DNA from: CAMQRS01 sp964370065
GTDB taxonomy: Bacteria > Bacillota_I > Bacilli_A > Erysipelotrichales > Erysipelotrichaceae
Length of the DNA: 64,000 bases
Direction: 5' to 3'
NCBI GenBank assembly: GCA_964370065.1
Contig: CAYJGK010000005.1
Coordinates: 13,837 to 77,836, forward strand
Shown here: positions 1 to 9,078 of the stretch, piece by piece
Layout: every line of letters begins with the position of its first letter
How positions within the stretch are numbered: position 1 is the stretch's first letter
Position numbers and translations under genes: made by a program
Notes under the pieces: generated by a model
What the model saw: only the letters and a program-made list of their open reading frames with translations
What the model was told of the DNA's origin: nothing
The model's database searches: none

Positions 1-1213
1 TACCATCCTGTACACTTTGTTTCACGATTATTTTTTTATTGTCTTCACTATAATGAATTGCATTCAATAATAAGTTATAAATAACTTGATTCATTTTTAC
101 GCTATCTGCATCTACATACACTATTTTTTCGTATGCAAATGAAATATCATAAGAATCATCATGCAATAGTATTTTAACTCGATTCACAATATCATGAAGG
201 GTTTGTGTTAAGTTGAAATGACTGATTTGTAAGGGTTCGTTATTACTTTGTAACTTTGATAGTACTAATACATCATTGATTAAAGTTGATAATCGAGTAC
301 ATTCATCAATAATTACTTGAATGTTTTCTGGTTTGTTTTCACCTGGTATTTCACGCATCATTTCCGCATAACCACTAATCATTGTTAATGGCGTACGAAT
401 ATCATGTGTCATATTGGCAACTAATTCATTACGCAACTGTTCTACTTTAGCTAAATTTGTTTTCGCATAGTTCAAAGTATCATTTAATTCTTCAATTTCT
501 AAGTATCCTTTTCCTTCAAATGTGATTTCAAAATTATTATTTGCCAATTGTTTTGCAGAATCGTTAATTTTCTTTATCGGTTTGGCAATATGTTTTGCTA
601 ATAAGAATGCTAGAATTAAAGAAATTCCTATTAATACTGAACTAATTAATATTACAATGATACTTAATGTATCACTAATTTCACTAATGACACTAATACG
701 TCCACTTACCATTAATAAAAATGGTTCGCCTTCTACATAACCAATTTCTGCTACCGTAATACTTTCCAATACAGCGCCTTGGTCTTCTTTATTAAATAAA
801 TAGTCCGAGAAACTATTTGAAGTATTGTCTTTTACACTATGAGTCGTTCTTCCCCCGTTCTCCAGCGCTTCTTTATAAAGCTGTGATATTTCCCGTGAAT
901 TAGCAGGTACGTATCCACATACTCCTGCGTTTTGTGAATTTTCATAAATTGTTTGATTATTTAAATCTATTATACGCACACAATAATTAGTATGATCACT
1001 TAAAGTATCCAAACTAGCCTCTAAATTTGAATTGCTTAAATTATCTGCAATTTCATCAGTTAAATTCTTAATTTGGGTTGTTTTTACGTTTTGGTAAAAC
1101 TGATTTAAAAAAACGACTTCGGTCAACCATAATAATGCCACTAAAACTGCTATAAACCCCATAAAATAACTAAATATTTTAAATTGCAGGCTCGCTCTAC
1201 TCTTTCTCTTCAA
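1..1213 (-). CDS. Sensor histidine kinase, C-terminus cut by window edge
   Basis: Membrane sensor kinase of a two-component pair with the response regulator just upstream. Translating the minus strand from a TTG at 1213-1211 gives about 404 residues: a basic N-terminus, a membrane segment near residues 13-36, an extracytoplasmic region of about 145 residues, a second membrane segment near 183-208, a HAMP-like linker, and a HisKA H-box NMTHDIRTPL with the phospho-acceptor His at 270. The N-box (NQVIYNLLLNAIHYS) follows and the rest of the ATPase domain lies outside the window. The TTG start overlaps the regulator by 17 nt and has GGAGTAGGA upstream. An in-frame ATG 17 codons later would remove the basic N-terminus. 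The signal sensed is unknown. Confidence 0.9.
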   Translation of the reverse strand, partial: MKRKSRASLQFKIFSYFMGFIAVLVALLWLTEVVFLNQFYQNVKTTQIKNLTDEIADNLSNSNLEASLDTLSDHTNYCVRIIDLNNQTIYENSQNAGVCGYVPANSREISQLYKEALENGGRTTHSVKDNTSNSFSDYLFNKEDQGAVLESITVAEIGYVEGEPFLLMVSGRISVISEISDTLSIIVILISSVLIGISLILAFLLAKHIAKPIKKINDSAKQLANNNFEITFEGKGYLEIEELNDTLNYAKTNLAKVEQLRNELVANMTHDIRTPLTMISGYAEMMREIPGENKPENIQVIIDECTRLSTLINDVLVLSKLQSNNEPLQISHFNLTQTLHDIVNRVKILLHDDSYDISFAYEKIVYVDADSVKMNQVIYNLLLNAIHYSEDNKKIIVKQSVQDG

Positions 1214-1868
1214 AACGATATCCTACTCCACGTAATGTTGTGATTAACGAAGCGTATTCTCCTAGTTTTTTTCTTAACAATTTAATGTGCGTGTCTAAAG
1301 TACGGTCATCTCCATAAAAATCATACCCCCAAACTCGATTTAATATTTGCTCTCTTGTTAAGGCAATGTTTTTATTTTGAATAAAATACAATAACAATTC
1401 ATATTCTTTTAACGATAAATCAACTCGCTCTTCTTGAATACTTAATGTACGAGCTGTAAAGTTAATTTTCAAACCTTTAAATTCATATAATTTCACAATT
1501 TCTTCTGGATTCACACGATTTAATATTGCTTTAATACGCATCATCAACTCTTTTGGTGAAAATGGTTTTACTACGTAGTCATCCACACCATGTTCAAATC
1601 CATGCACTTTATCATATTCTTCACCACGCGCCGACAATAAAATAATAGGTACATTTCTAATTTTTTTTATTTCTTCCGTTGCTGTAAAACCATCCATCAC
1701 TGGCATCATAATATCCATTACGATAATATCATACTCATTATTTTGTGCTAATTCTACTGCTTGCTCCCCATTACATGCTTCTTCTACTTCGTATCGTTCA
1801 TGGATTGCATATTTTTTAATCATCTCTCTAATTTGTTGTTCGTCATCTACTAATAATAATTTTGCCAT
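1197..1868 (-). CDS. OmpR/PhoB-family response regulator
   Basis: DNA-binding response regulator of 223 residues, partner of the overlapping kinase. The receiver domain (about 1-120) shows LLLVDDE, the phospho-acceptor Asp in DIIVMDIMMPVMDG and the KPFSPKEL loop. The winged-helix output domain (about 130-220) has the VWGYDFYGDDRTLDTHI recognition region and ends in LRGVGYRFEEKE. I chose the ATG at 1868 because GGAGG lies five bases upstream; a longer reading from 1880 would put that ribosome site inside the gene. It sits 57 nt downstream of the radical SAM gene, so readthrough from it is possible. Targets are unknown. Confidence 0.93.
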   Translation of the reverse strand: MAKLLLVDDEQQIREMIKKYAIHERYEVEEACNGEQAVELAQNNEYDIIVMDIMMPVMDGFTATEEIKKIRNVPIILLSARGEEYDKVHGFEHGVDDYVVKPFSPKELMMRIKAILNRVNPEEIVKLYEFKGLKINFTARTLSIQEERVDLSLKEYELLLYFIQNKNIALTREQILNRVWGYDFYGDDRTLDTHIKLLRKKLGEYASLITTLRGVGYRFEEKE

Positions 1869-1925
1869 AAAATCCTCCATTGTATTGTTATTTTACTTTA
1901 GCATTGTGTACTATAAGTGAAACAA

Positions 1926-2795
1926 TTAAAAGAAACTAAGTTGTTCTTGTATTTGTTTTGTTTCATATTGATTAATGTATTCGAAAATACGATTCACATC
2001 ATACATAATATGGTGTGCTTTACATACTCTTTTAATTTCATTCATAATTGCATAGTGATTACGACTTCCACATATATATTGATTACGAAAATGCCTTTGG
2101 TATTGCTCTTTCATTTTAGGAAATAAAACATCTAATTGTTTATAAAAATATTCTCTATTTCCTTGCCGCATCGTTACGCCTATTCCAAAGCATACAATAC
2201 CTTTTACTTTTTGAGCGATACATTGTGCTAATAATTGTTTCACGTTATGCATATCATCATTGATAAAAGGTAGAAAAGGGCCTAACCAAACCACTGTTGG
2301 TATCCCTGCTTCTTTGCATCTTTTTAATATTTCTATTCTTTGTGAAGTTGTGGATACGTGTGGTTCTAATTGCTTACACAATTTTTCATCACTCGTTGTA
2401 AGTGTTACTTGCACCACGCATTTACTTTGTTCATGGATTTGTTTTAACAACGAAAGATCACGCAATATTAAATCTGATTTCGTTAAGATAGATATTCCAA
2501 AACCATATTTTTCAATGACTTCTAAGCACCCTTTTGTATATTGTAATTCACGTTCCAAATGGAGATAAGGATCACTCATCGCTCCTGTTACAATCATTAC
2601 TTTTTTCCGTTTACGACGCAGTTCATTTTCTAATATTTGAGGCGCGTTTTGTTTAACTTCAATATCTTCAAATGCATGCTTCATTTGATAGCATTTACTT
2701 CGAGAATCACAATAAATACAGCCATGACTACATCCCCGATATATATTCAAAGAATGCTTGGCACTCAATAATTTTTCCACAATTGAATAATGCAT
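1926..2795 (-). CDS. Radical SAM protein, SPL-like family
   Basis: Cytoplasmic protein of 289 residues. The N-terminus carries GCSHGCIYCDSR, a CX3CX2C motif that binds the [4Fe-4S] cluster of radical SAM enzymes, at about residues 21-28. The following TGAMSDPYLHLE and ILTKSDLILRDL segments match the uncharacterised SPL (spore photoproduct lyase-like) radical SAM group found widely in Bacillota. True spore photoproduct lyase is unlikely, since no sporulation genes are visible and the protein is short. Substrate is unknown. It lies between phoU, from which a strong terminator separates it, and the response regulator. Confidence 0.8.
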   Translation of the reverse strand: MHYSIVEKLLSAKHSLNIYRGCSHGCIYCDSRSKCYQMKHAFEDIEVKQNAPQILENELRRKRKKVMIVTGAMSDPYLHLERELQYTKGCLEVIEKYGFGISILTKSDLILRDLSLLKQIHEQSKCVVQVTLTTSDEKLCKQLEPHVSTTSQRIEILKRCKEAGIPTVVWLGPFLPFINDDMHNVKQLLAQCIAQKVKGIVCFGIGVTMRQGNREYFYKQLDVLFPKMKEQYQRHFRNQYICGSRNHYAIMNEIKRVCKAHHIMYDVNRIFEYINQYETKQIQEQLSFF

Positions 2796-2836
2796 ACAAT
2801 TCCTTCTTTCTCTATATTTACTGTATCGTATTCTAT

Positions 2837-2870
2837 AAAAAAAAACAATTCATGATTTCATGAATTGTTT
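2837..2870 (-). terminator. Rho-independent terminator after phoU
   Basis: An 11-bp perfect stem ACAATTCATGA / TCATGAATTGT (2845-2868) is followed on the minus strand by a run of T. It ends the pst-phoU transcript. The plus-strand side also has a T run, so it could work in both directions. Confidence 0.88.
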
Positions 2871-2873
2871 TTT

Positions 2874-3509
2874 TTAGTTGAAATCGTAATAGATTCCTTT
2901 TTTCAAGTATACGATATGTTCGCAAATGTTAACAGTGTGATCTTTTGTACGGTTAATATTACGTAATAGTCCTGCTAAATAGACAACTTGTTTTTTATCA
3001 ATTGTTGGGGTATCAATTAATGTATTTTTGAATTCTTTCGCTAATTCTTCAATGGCTACATTTTTTTCTGGTACTAAAAATGCTAAATCTAAGTTACCGT
3101 CTTTATATGCTTCCATAGCTTCTTTTAACATTTCAATTACACTTGTTTCCATACTCATACTATGATTAATGATTTCATCTTCTTCTAAATCTTTACCACG
3201 AATTACATACGCTGCAAATCCCTTTGCATAATCGCCAATACGCTCTAATTCAGAAGCAATTTTAATGGCTGCAATAACTCTTCTTAAGTCAGTGGCAACT
3301 GGACTCAATAAAGCAAATTGTGCAATCGCTTGATTATTAATATCTTCTTCATAACGATTTACATATTCATCTTTTTTCACAATTGATAATGCTATCTCTT
3401 TATCTTTGTTGTGCAACATCTCTAATACTTTTTCATGTTGTTTGATGACTAACTCTCCCATGGTATATACACTTGCTTCAATACTTTCTAATGATCTATC
3501 TAAATTCAT
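2874..3509 (-). CDS. phoU: Phosphate transport accessory protein PhoU
   Basis: All-helical cytoplasmic protein of 211 residues that links the Pst transporter to the PhoR kinase and dampens Pho signalling when phosphate is plentiful. The usual two three-helix repeats are visible, with metal-site-like E/D motifs such as ASELERIGDYAKG (about residues 84-96) and the matching RTKDHTVNICEHIVY near the C-terminus. Length is normal for the family. It is last in pstSCAB-phoU, 9 nt after pstB, with AGGAG before the ATG. Confidence 0.96.
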   Translation of the reverse strand: MNLDRSLESIEASVYTMGELVIKQHEKVLEMLHNKDKEIALSIVKKDEYVNRYEEDINNQAIAQFALLSPVATDLRRVIAAIKIASELERIGDYAKGFAAYVIRGKDLEEDEIINHSMSMETSVIEMLKEAMEAYKDGNLDLAFLVPEKNVAIEELAKEFKNTLIDTPTIDKKQVVYLAGLLRNINRTKDHTVNICEHIVYLKKGIYYDFN

Positions 3510-3518
3510 ATATCTCTC

Positions 3519-4277
3519 CTATCCGAATCTACCTGTAATGTAGTCTTCTGTTTTCTTAAATTTTGGCTTTGAGAATAATTCCAATGTAGGTGCAAACTCT
3601 ACCACTTCTCCTAATAAGAAGAATGCTGTTTCATCACTAATACGACTTGCTTGTTGCATAGAGTGTGTTACGATTAATATTGTAAAATCTTTTTTTAATT
3701 CTTCAATTAAATCTTCAATTTTTTTAGTTGCAATAGGATCCAATGCACTAGTTGGTTCATCCATTAAAATAACTTCTGGCTTCATAGCGATTGTTCTTGC
3801 AATACATAGACGTTGTTGTTGTCCCCCTGATAAACTTAATGCACTACGGTGTAACCGATCTGACACTTCCTCCCATAAAGCTGCTTGCTTTAATGATTTC
3901 TCTACTAATGCATCTAAATATTTTTTATCTTTTTTTCCTTGACATCTTGGTCCATAAGCAATATTATCATAAATGCTCATTGGAAATGGGTTTGGCTTTT
4001 GAAACACCATTCCCACCTTTGTACGTAATCCAATTACATCAATTTCTTTGGATAATAAATCTTCTTCTAAAAAGCGAATACTTCCGTTTACTTTTACGGT
4101 ATCAATTAAATCGTTCATACGATTCAAAGTACGTAAGAAGGTTGATTTTCCACAACCTGAAGGCCCAATTAAAGCCGTTACTTTATTTTCTTTTATTTCT
4201 AAGTTAATGTTTTTTAATGCGTGAAAATCTCCATAATATAAATTGAAATCTTCAACTGTAAATGTGTTTTTAGACAT
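3519..4277 (-). CDS. pstB: Phosphate ABC transporter ATPase PstB
   Basis: ATP-binding subunit of the high-affinity phosphate importer, 252 residues. Walker A GPSGCGKST is at residues 38-46, the Q-loop lies in GMVFQKPNPFPMSIYDN, the ABC signature is LSGGQQQRL, and Walker B is VILMDEPTSALDP. The FQKPNPFPMSIYDN stretch is characteristic of PstB. It sits between pstA (8-nt gap) and phoU (9-nt gap) in one operon. Confidence 0.98.
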   Translation of the reverse strand: MSKNTFTVEDFNLYYGDFHALKNINLEIKENKVTALIGPSGCGKSTFLRTLNRMNDLIDTVKVNGSIRFLEEDLLSKEIDVIGLRTKVGMVFQKPNPFPMSIYDNIAYGPRCQGKKDKKYLDALVEKSLKQAALWEEVSDRLHRSALSLSGGQQQRLCIARTIAMKPEVILMDEPTSALDPIATKKIEDLIEELKKDFTILIVTHSMQQASRISDETAFFLLGEVVEFAPTLELFSKPKFKKTEDYITGRFG

Positions 4278-4285
4278 GCTTGTAC

Positions 4286-5128
4286 CTACTTTCTAACAAA
4301 TTTCTTAGCGACTAATTTCGCCGTAATATTTAATACGATTACTATAATGATTAATACTGATGCCGTAGCAAAGGCTTGTTGCTTGGCACTATCTCCAATC
4401 CCTTCATTCACTAATTGATATAAGTGAGTCGTTAACGTACGACTTGATGAAAAAATTCCTTCTGGCATATTATATACCATTCCTGCTGTTAATAATAATG
4501 GTGCTGATTCCGATACAATTCGTCCCATTCCTAATATGATTGCTGTTAAGATACTTGACATACAACAAGGTAAAATAACTTTGAAAATCGTTTGTACTTT
4601 ACTTGCTCCTAATGCATAAGATGCTTCTCTTAAGTCATTTGGTATTGTTTTTAATGCTTCCTCTACTGTTTTAATTAGAATTGGTAAAATCATAATTGAT
4701 AAAGTAAGAGAACCCGATAGAATGGAATAACCATTTGTGAAATCTTTTAAATATACAACAAATAAAGCAAATCCAAATAAACCATATACAATACTTGGTA
4801 CACTAACTAAACCATCTATGGCAAAGCGTAATACATTTGTAACTTTATTTTCTCTTGCGTATTCATTCAAGTAGATGGCACTTAATATACTCACTGGCGT
4901 AGCAATAACTAATGTTAATATTACAACATAAATTGTTCCTACAATCATTGGTGCAATTCCACCACCGTGTTGTGCAGCATTATATTCACCTGTAATAAAA
5001 TCTAATGAAATATGACTTAATCCTTGTTGCAATATGTAAAATAAGATGAAAAATAAGGTTGCTACACAAATAATGGCTGCGCTGTGAATAAACAAGTATT
5101 GAATACTATCTTTAACTTTTCTACTCAT
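4286..5128 (-). CDS. pstA: Phosphate ABC transporter permease PstA
   Basis: Second permease subunit of the phosphate importer, 280 residues with about six membrane segments. The EAA loop that docks the ATPase is visible as LREASYALGASKVQTIFKVILP. The stop codon of pstC overlaps its ATG by one base, so the two permeases are translationally coupled. The C-terminus is basic (KLVAKKFVRK). It is distinguished from PstC by gene order and by the GGGIAPMIVGTIYV region near the first cytoplasmic loop. Confidence 0.96.
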   Translation of the reverse strand: MSRKVKDSIQYLFIHSAAIICVATLFFILFYILQQGLSHISLDFITGEYNAAQHGGGIAPMIVGTIYVVILTLVIATPVSILSAIYLNEYARENKVTNVLRFAIDGLVSVPSIVYGLFGFALFVVYLKDFTNGYSILSGSLTLSIMILPILIKTVEEALKTIPNDLREASYALGASKVQTIFKVILPCCMSSILTAIILGMGRIVSESAPLLLTAGMVYNMPEGIFSSSRTLTTHLYQLVNEGIGDSAKQQAFATASVLIIIVIVLNITAKLVAKKFVRK

Positions 5129-6018
5129 TATGCTTTCACTCCTTTTCTTTTCACAAATAAAATTCCGATATTTAAAATAGATACAAATATAAATAGGACA
5201 ACTCCTGTTGCGAATAAGGCAGCACTATGCGTACCTGTTGCATACGATAACTCTAAAATAACGTTTCCCGTTAATGTACGCCCTCCACTTAAATAGGCTC
5301 CGACAATATTACTCAAATCCGGGAATGCAATCGCATTACCTGCAACTAAAATAACCGCCATTGTTTCCCCTAATGCACGACCTATTCCTAATAGGAAAGA
5401 TGTTAAAATACCTGATTTTGCATACGGTATCTTTGTTTTAAAGATGGTTTGAATTTTACTTGCCCCTAATGCTAATGATCCTTCTACTACACTTTGTGGT
5501 ACAGCTTTTAAGGCACTTGTTGATAAGGATACAACTGTTGGTAATACCATTAAAGCTAAAATAATAGAAGCGGTAAATAAAGTCGTTCCACTATTCAGTC
5601 CAAATGTAGTTTGTACAAATGGAACCACTACAGACAACCCGAAGAAACCATAAACAACACTTGGAATCGCAGCTAAAATTTCGATAACAAATAATACAAA
5701 CGAACTTATTTTTTTAGAAGCGACTTCGCTAATATAAATCGCAGTGTATAAACCAATGGGTATCCCTATCGCCACTGCTAAAATAGTAGTCATGATTGTT
5801 GCAACAATAAAAGAACCAATTCCAAACACATTAGATGCAGGTAGCCACTCGGTACCAAATACAAATGAAAGGACATCTACTTCTTGAAATAACGGTAATG
5901 CTTTTAATAAAATAAAAAACAAAATTGCAAATAACGAAATAACAGTAATAGAAGTAAATGCAAATACTATTTTTTTAAATACACTATCTAATCTTTTTTT
6001 ATACGTAATTGAATTCAT
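5128..6018 (-). CDS. pstC: Phosphate ABC transporter permease PstC
   Basis: First permease subunit of the phosphate importer, 296 residues, about six membrane segments. The EAA loop reads VVEGSLALGASKIQTIFKTKIPYAKSGI, and GIGRALGETMAVILVAGNA is typical of PstC. A ribosome site (GAGAGAGG) precedes the ATG. A hairpin in the 69-nt gap after pstS lies just upstream and probably lowers its expression relative to the binding protein. Confidence 0.97.
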   Translation of the reverse strand: MNSITYKKRLDSVFKKIVFAFTSITVISLFAILFFILLKALPLFQEVDVLSFVFGTEWLPASNVFGIGSFIVATIMTTILAVAIGIPIGLYTAIYISEVASKKISSFVLFVIEILAAIPSVVYGFFGLSVVVPFVQTTFGLNSGTTLFTASIILALMVLPTVVSLSTSALKAVPQSVVEGSLALGASKIQTIFKTKIPYAKSGILTSFLLGIGRALGETMAVILVAGNAIAFPDLSNIVGAYLSGGRTLTGNVILELSYATGTHSAALFATGVVLFIFVSILNIGILFVKRKGVKA

Positions 6019-6041
6019 AATAAACCTCTCTCATAACAACA

Positions 6042-6067
6042 ACAAACAAAGCCTTCGCTTTGTTTGT
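6042..6067 (-). terminator. Intercistronic hairpin between pstS and pstC
   Basis: A perfect 11-bp inverted repeat, ACAAACAAAGC / GCTTTGTTTGT with a four-base loop, lies in the pstS-pstC gap. On the minus strand it is followed by the weak T-rich stretch TGTTGTT, so it looks like a partial terminator or a mRNA-stabilising hairpin. Either would give more PstS than permease, as is common for ABC binding-protein operons. Confidence 0.7.
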
Positions 6068-6087
6068 GTGTTTCTTTCTGTAATAAT

Positions 6088-6897
6088 TTATTCAGCTGGT
6101 GTCGCAATGTATTTGTTTTCTTCAATAATTGCTTTTCCATCTTCCGAGTAGATAAAGTCGATAAACGCTTGTGCTCCCTCGTAATCTTTTTTCACTGCTA
6201 AAGTAAATGGTCTTTGTAATCCATAAGTTCCATCAGCAATTGTTGTACCACTTCCTTCAACTCCATCAACAGTTAAAGCTTTTACTTCATCACTTAATGA
6301 TCCTAATGAAATGTATCCAATTGCATTTTCATTTCCCGTAATTTGTGAAACTACTGCACCAGTTGAGTTTTGCACTCCAGCATTTGCAACTTGTTCTTCT
6401 GAATCAAATCCTAATACTGTTTGGAATCCATCACGAGTTCCTGAACCTTCTTCTCTAGCTAATACTGCAATTTCAGCATCTGCTCCACCTAATTCTTTCC
6501 AGTTTGTGATTTCTCCTGTATAGATTTTTTTAGCATCTTCTAATGAAATATCTTGTACTGGATTGTTTGTGTTTACTACAATTACAATTCCATCTAATGC
6601 AATTTCAACTGCATCTAAATCTTCTAGTTCTTCTTCTTTTAATCCACGTGAAGCCATCCCTAAATCAAATGTTCCATCAATTGCACCTTTTGTACCAACT
6701 GAACTTCCTCCACCTTGTACATCTACACTTCCTAAGCCTTGTGCTTCAAATTCAGCAGCTAACACTTCCATTAAAGGTTGCACTGAAGTAGAACCACCAA
6801 CAATTAAACTTACTCCTTCATCACTTGTTTTTTCACCACAAGCAACTAAAGTTAAACTCATTAACCCACATAATACTAATCCTAATAATTTTTTCAT
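6088..6897 (-). CDS. pstS: Phosphate-binding lipoprotein PstS
   Basis: Extracytoplasmic phosphate receptor for PstCAB, 269 residues. The ATG at 6897 is preceded by AAGGA and gives a lipoprotein signal peptide with lipobox LVAC, the acylated Cys being residue 20. The mature protein opens with GGSTSVQPLMEVLAAEF and contains GGGSSVGTKGAIDGTFDLGMASR and REEGSGTRDGF, the phosphate-coordinating segments of the family. A longer reading upstream would add a non-signal-like extension, so I reject it. Tandem Pho boxes precede the gene. Confidence 0.97.
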   Translation of the reverse strand: MKKLLGLVLCGLMSLTLVACGEKTSDEGVSLIVGGSTSVQPLMEVLAAEFEAQGLGSVDVQGGGSSVGTKGAIDGTFDLGMASRGLKEEELEDLDAVEIALDGIVIVVNTNNPVQDISLEDAKKIYTGEITNWKELGGADAEIAVLAREEGSGTRDGFQTVLGFDSEEQVANAGVQNSTGAVVSQITGNENAIGYISLGSLSDEVKALTVDGVEGSGTTIADGTYGLQRPFTLAVKKDYEGAQAFIDFIYSEDGKAIIEENKYIATPAE

Positions 6898-6940
6898 TTT
6901 ATTTGTCCTTCCTAATATTTCTCTTTTTGAACACTCATAG

Positions 6941-6992
6941 AATATAATAGTTTTATTAATTAAAAATGTAGATATTGTTAAGAAATTGTTAA
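6941..6992 (-). promoter_or_regulatory. Pho box and promoter of pstSCAB-phoU
   Basis: On the minus strand TTAACA occurs twice at exactly 11-bp spacing (6992-6987 and 6981-6976). This is the direct-repeat form that PhoP/PhoB-type regulators bind. An A+T-rich -10 element (TATTAT/TATATT, within 6949-6941) lies about 26-30 bp downstream, and there is no good -35, as expected for an activator-dependent promoter. Confidence 0.8.
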
Positions 6993-7014
6993 TAAAATAA
7001 AAACACAAAATTTT

Positions 7015-8247
7015 TTACGATTTTGTGTTTACTTTAAATTTGATTTTAAAAGTGGTTCCTACACCCAATTTACTTTTTACGCTCACACTTGCTTGATGCG
7101 CTTCACAGATAGAACGAACAATACTAAGTCCTAGCCCACTTCCTCCACTATTTCTACTGCGTGCTTTATCTACACGATAGAAACGTTCAAAAATACGATT
7201 ACAATCTTCTTGGGATAAACCCACTCCCTCATCTTGAATAGAAATTATTAAATGCTCATTTTCTATTTCCATAGTAACGCACACTTTTCCATGATCACTA
7301 TATTTAATAGCATTACTGATTAGGTTATTAAATAGTGTAATCATTAATTCTTCATCTACATTTAAAGTTATATCTTCCTTAAATTGCTTTTCTAAACGAA
7401 TTCCTTTTTTATTAGCCAATACTTGGAAAGAATTCATACTTCTTTCAATGATTTCACTCATTTTAATGAATTCTTTTTTTAAAATTAATTCATTCATTGA
7501 TAACCTAGATAGTTGTAGCAAGTCTCGTACAATAAATTCAAGGCGCTTTGTTTCTTTATCAATTTGAACTAAAAACTCTTTTTTTGTTTGCTCATCGTCG
7601 AAATCTTCTCTATTCAAAATTTCAATCATTCCTTTTATCACACTAATCGGTGTTTTCAATTCATGAGATGCATCTGCAATAAACATTTTTTGCAAAGCTT
7701 CTTTTTCTTTTGCTTCACTAATGTCTTGAAATAATATTACACATCCACTGAATTTGGTATTGGTTGTAACAGGTATACAAATTGCATTATATGTTTTCCC
7801 ATCTACTTCAATCACTTTTTTAAATTTACGCTCAAAAATAAAAGCATCTTTAATAAAATGCGCAACCGGTTCTACACAATCATTATTAATATAGTCCATT
7901 TTTATTTCCTCTATACTATTTCTAAACAAATTGAAATGTGAATTATAAATAGCGACTTCTCCATATTCGTTTAACAACATCAATGGTGAAGGTATATTAC
8001 TTACCATCGTTAATAATTGTTTTTGTTTTAAATATGCATCTTGTGTAGTGGTTTTAATTTCATTCATTAATTCTTCGTTTTCATGTGTAATCTTATCATT
8101 TACTTCTCTATGATCTCTTTTTATTTCATATGCATAAAATAATGTTAAGAAAAAGGTTACAACATATACATTTATTAAAAATGCATACATAGCAATATAA
8201 GCACATAGTAAACTAACAATTAAATACACAAACTGTTTCTTACTCAT
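7015..8247 (-). CDS. phoR: PhoR-type sensor histidine kinase
   Basis: Kinase of the phosphate-starvation two-component system, 410 residues. Two membrane segments are packed into residues 5-40 with hardly any outside loop. A coiled region and a PAS-like domain (about 75-175, NIPSPLMLLNEYGEVAIYN) follow, then HisKA with DASHELKTPISVIKG and an HATPase domain with NNLISNAIKYS, DEGVGL, FERFYRV and GGSGLGLSIV. With no extracytoplasmic sensor it most likely reads phosphate through Pst and PhoU. It overlaps phoP by 8 nt and lies directly upstream of pstS. The assignment rests on this context and on the Pho boxes. Confidence 0.92.
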   Translation of the reverse strand: MSKKQFVYLIVSLLCAYIAMYAFLINVYVVTFFLTLFYAYEIKRDHREVNDKITHENEELMNEIKTTTQDAYLKQKQLLTMVSNIPSPLMLLNEYGEVAIYNSHFNLFRNSIEEIKMDYINNDCVEPVAHFIKDAFIFERKFKKVIEVDGKTYNAICIPVTTNTKFSGCVILFQDISEAKEKEALQKMFIADASHELKTPISVIKGMIEILNREDFDDEQTKKEFLVQIDKETKRLEFIVRDLLQLSRLSMNELILKKEFIKMSEIIERSMNSFQVLANKKGIRLEKQFKEDITLNVDEELMITLFNNLISNAIKYSDHGKVCVTMEIENEHLIISIQDEGVGLSQEDCNRIFERFYRVDKARSRNSGGSGLGLSIVRSICEAHQASVSVKSKLGVGTTFKIKFKVNTKS

Positions 8248-8911
8248 TACTGTGCTCCAGTATATACCCTATTCCACGACTTGATTTAATATTGGCTTTA
8301 CTTTCTTTTAATTTAGAACGTAGTTTAAAGGTGTGAACATCTACAATACGTGTATCACCATCATAGTCAAAACCCCATAAATCATTTAATATTTTATCCC
8401 TAGATAAAACAATATTATTATTTAAAATATAGTATTCTAATAATTCATATTCTTTTTTGGTAAGCTCTAATAATGTATTTTCAATATAAGCAACTCTTCT
8501 TTTTTCATCTAAACGTAAATCGGCATATTCACGTACGCTTTCTTTTCTTTTTGTTCGTTTTAAATGGGCGTTGATTCTCGCCATTAGTTCTTTAGGTGAA
8601 AAAGGTTTATTAATATAGTCATCGGCTCCCGCTTCAAAAGATGTTAATAAATCTTCTTCTTCTCCTTTTGCTGTTAGCATGACAAAGACACTATCTATAT
8701 TCGCTTCTCTAAATTTAGTGATTAATTGGATACCATCATAATAAGGCAACATCCAATCAATAATCATTAAATCATATTCATTGTGTAATCCTTTTTCTAA
8801 GGCTACTTTTCCATCTTCGGCTTCCTCTACATCATAACCTGCTTTTGTTAAGTCGTAGGCTAGTATTTTTCTAATGTTGTCTTCATCTTCAATTAATAAT
8901 ATTTTTCTCAT
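8240..8911 (-). CDS. phoP: PhoP/PhoB-type response regulator
   Basis: Transcription factor of the Pho regulon, 223 residues. The receiver has ILLIEDEDNIR, the phospho-acceptor Asp in LMIIDWMLPYYDG and KPFSPKELMARI. The winged-helix effector has LWGFDYDGDTRIVDVHTFKLRSKL and ends in SSRGIGYILEHSNE. Tandem TTAACA boxes upstream of its own gene and upstream of pstS suggest autoregulation and control of the transporter. The PhoP/PhoB identity is inferred from the pst neighbourhood; OmpR-family members cannot be told apart by sequence alone. Confidence 0.92.
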   Translation of the reverse strand: MRKILLIEDEDNIRKILAYDLTKAGYDVEEAEDGKVALEKGLHNEYDLMIIDWMLPYYDGIQLITKFREANIDSVFVMLTAKGEEEDLLTSFEAGADDYINKPFSPKELMARINAHLKRTKRKESVREYADLRLDEKRRVAYIENTLLELTKKEYELLEYYILNNNIVLSRDKILNDLWGFDYDGDTRIVDVHTFKLRSKLKESKANIKSSRGIGYILEHSNE

Positions 8912-8933
8912 ATGTTTACCCTCATCTATATTT

Positions 8934-8986
8934 ATTATATATGAAAATTTTTATAATTACACTTTGATTTGTTAAGAAAGTGTTAA
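8934..8986 (-). promoter_or_regulatory. Pho box and promoter of phoPR
   Basis: On the minus strand two TTAACA elements spaced 11 bp apart (8986-8981 and 8975-8970) precede a perfect -10 TATAAT (8939-8934) by about 30 bp. The arrangement matches that upstream of pstS, which supports autoregulation of phoPR. Confidence 0.78.
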
Positions 8987-9078
8987 GCATACCTATATAC
9001 ACCTTTCCTATTCCTTCATTTTGATAGAATGAAATGTGTATTTGTGATACTATATATAATTATAAAGGATGTGAATAT

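Noticed and set aside
1926..2795. Spore photoproduct lyase
   Set aside because: The radical SAM motif fits the broader SPL-like group, but no sporulation genes are visible and the protein lacks features that would single out the repair enzyme.
3791..4207. Plus-strand reading frame of 138 residues
   Set aside because: It lies fully inside pstB on the other strand, has no ribosome site, and its translation is low-complexity Leu/Tyr-rich shadow sequence.
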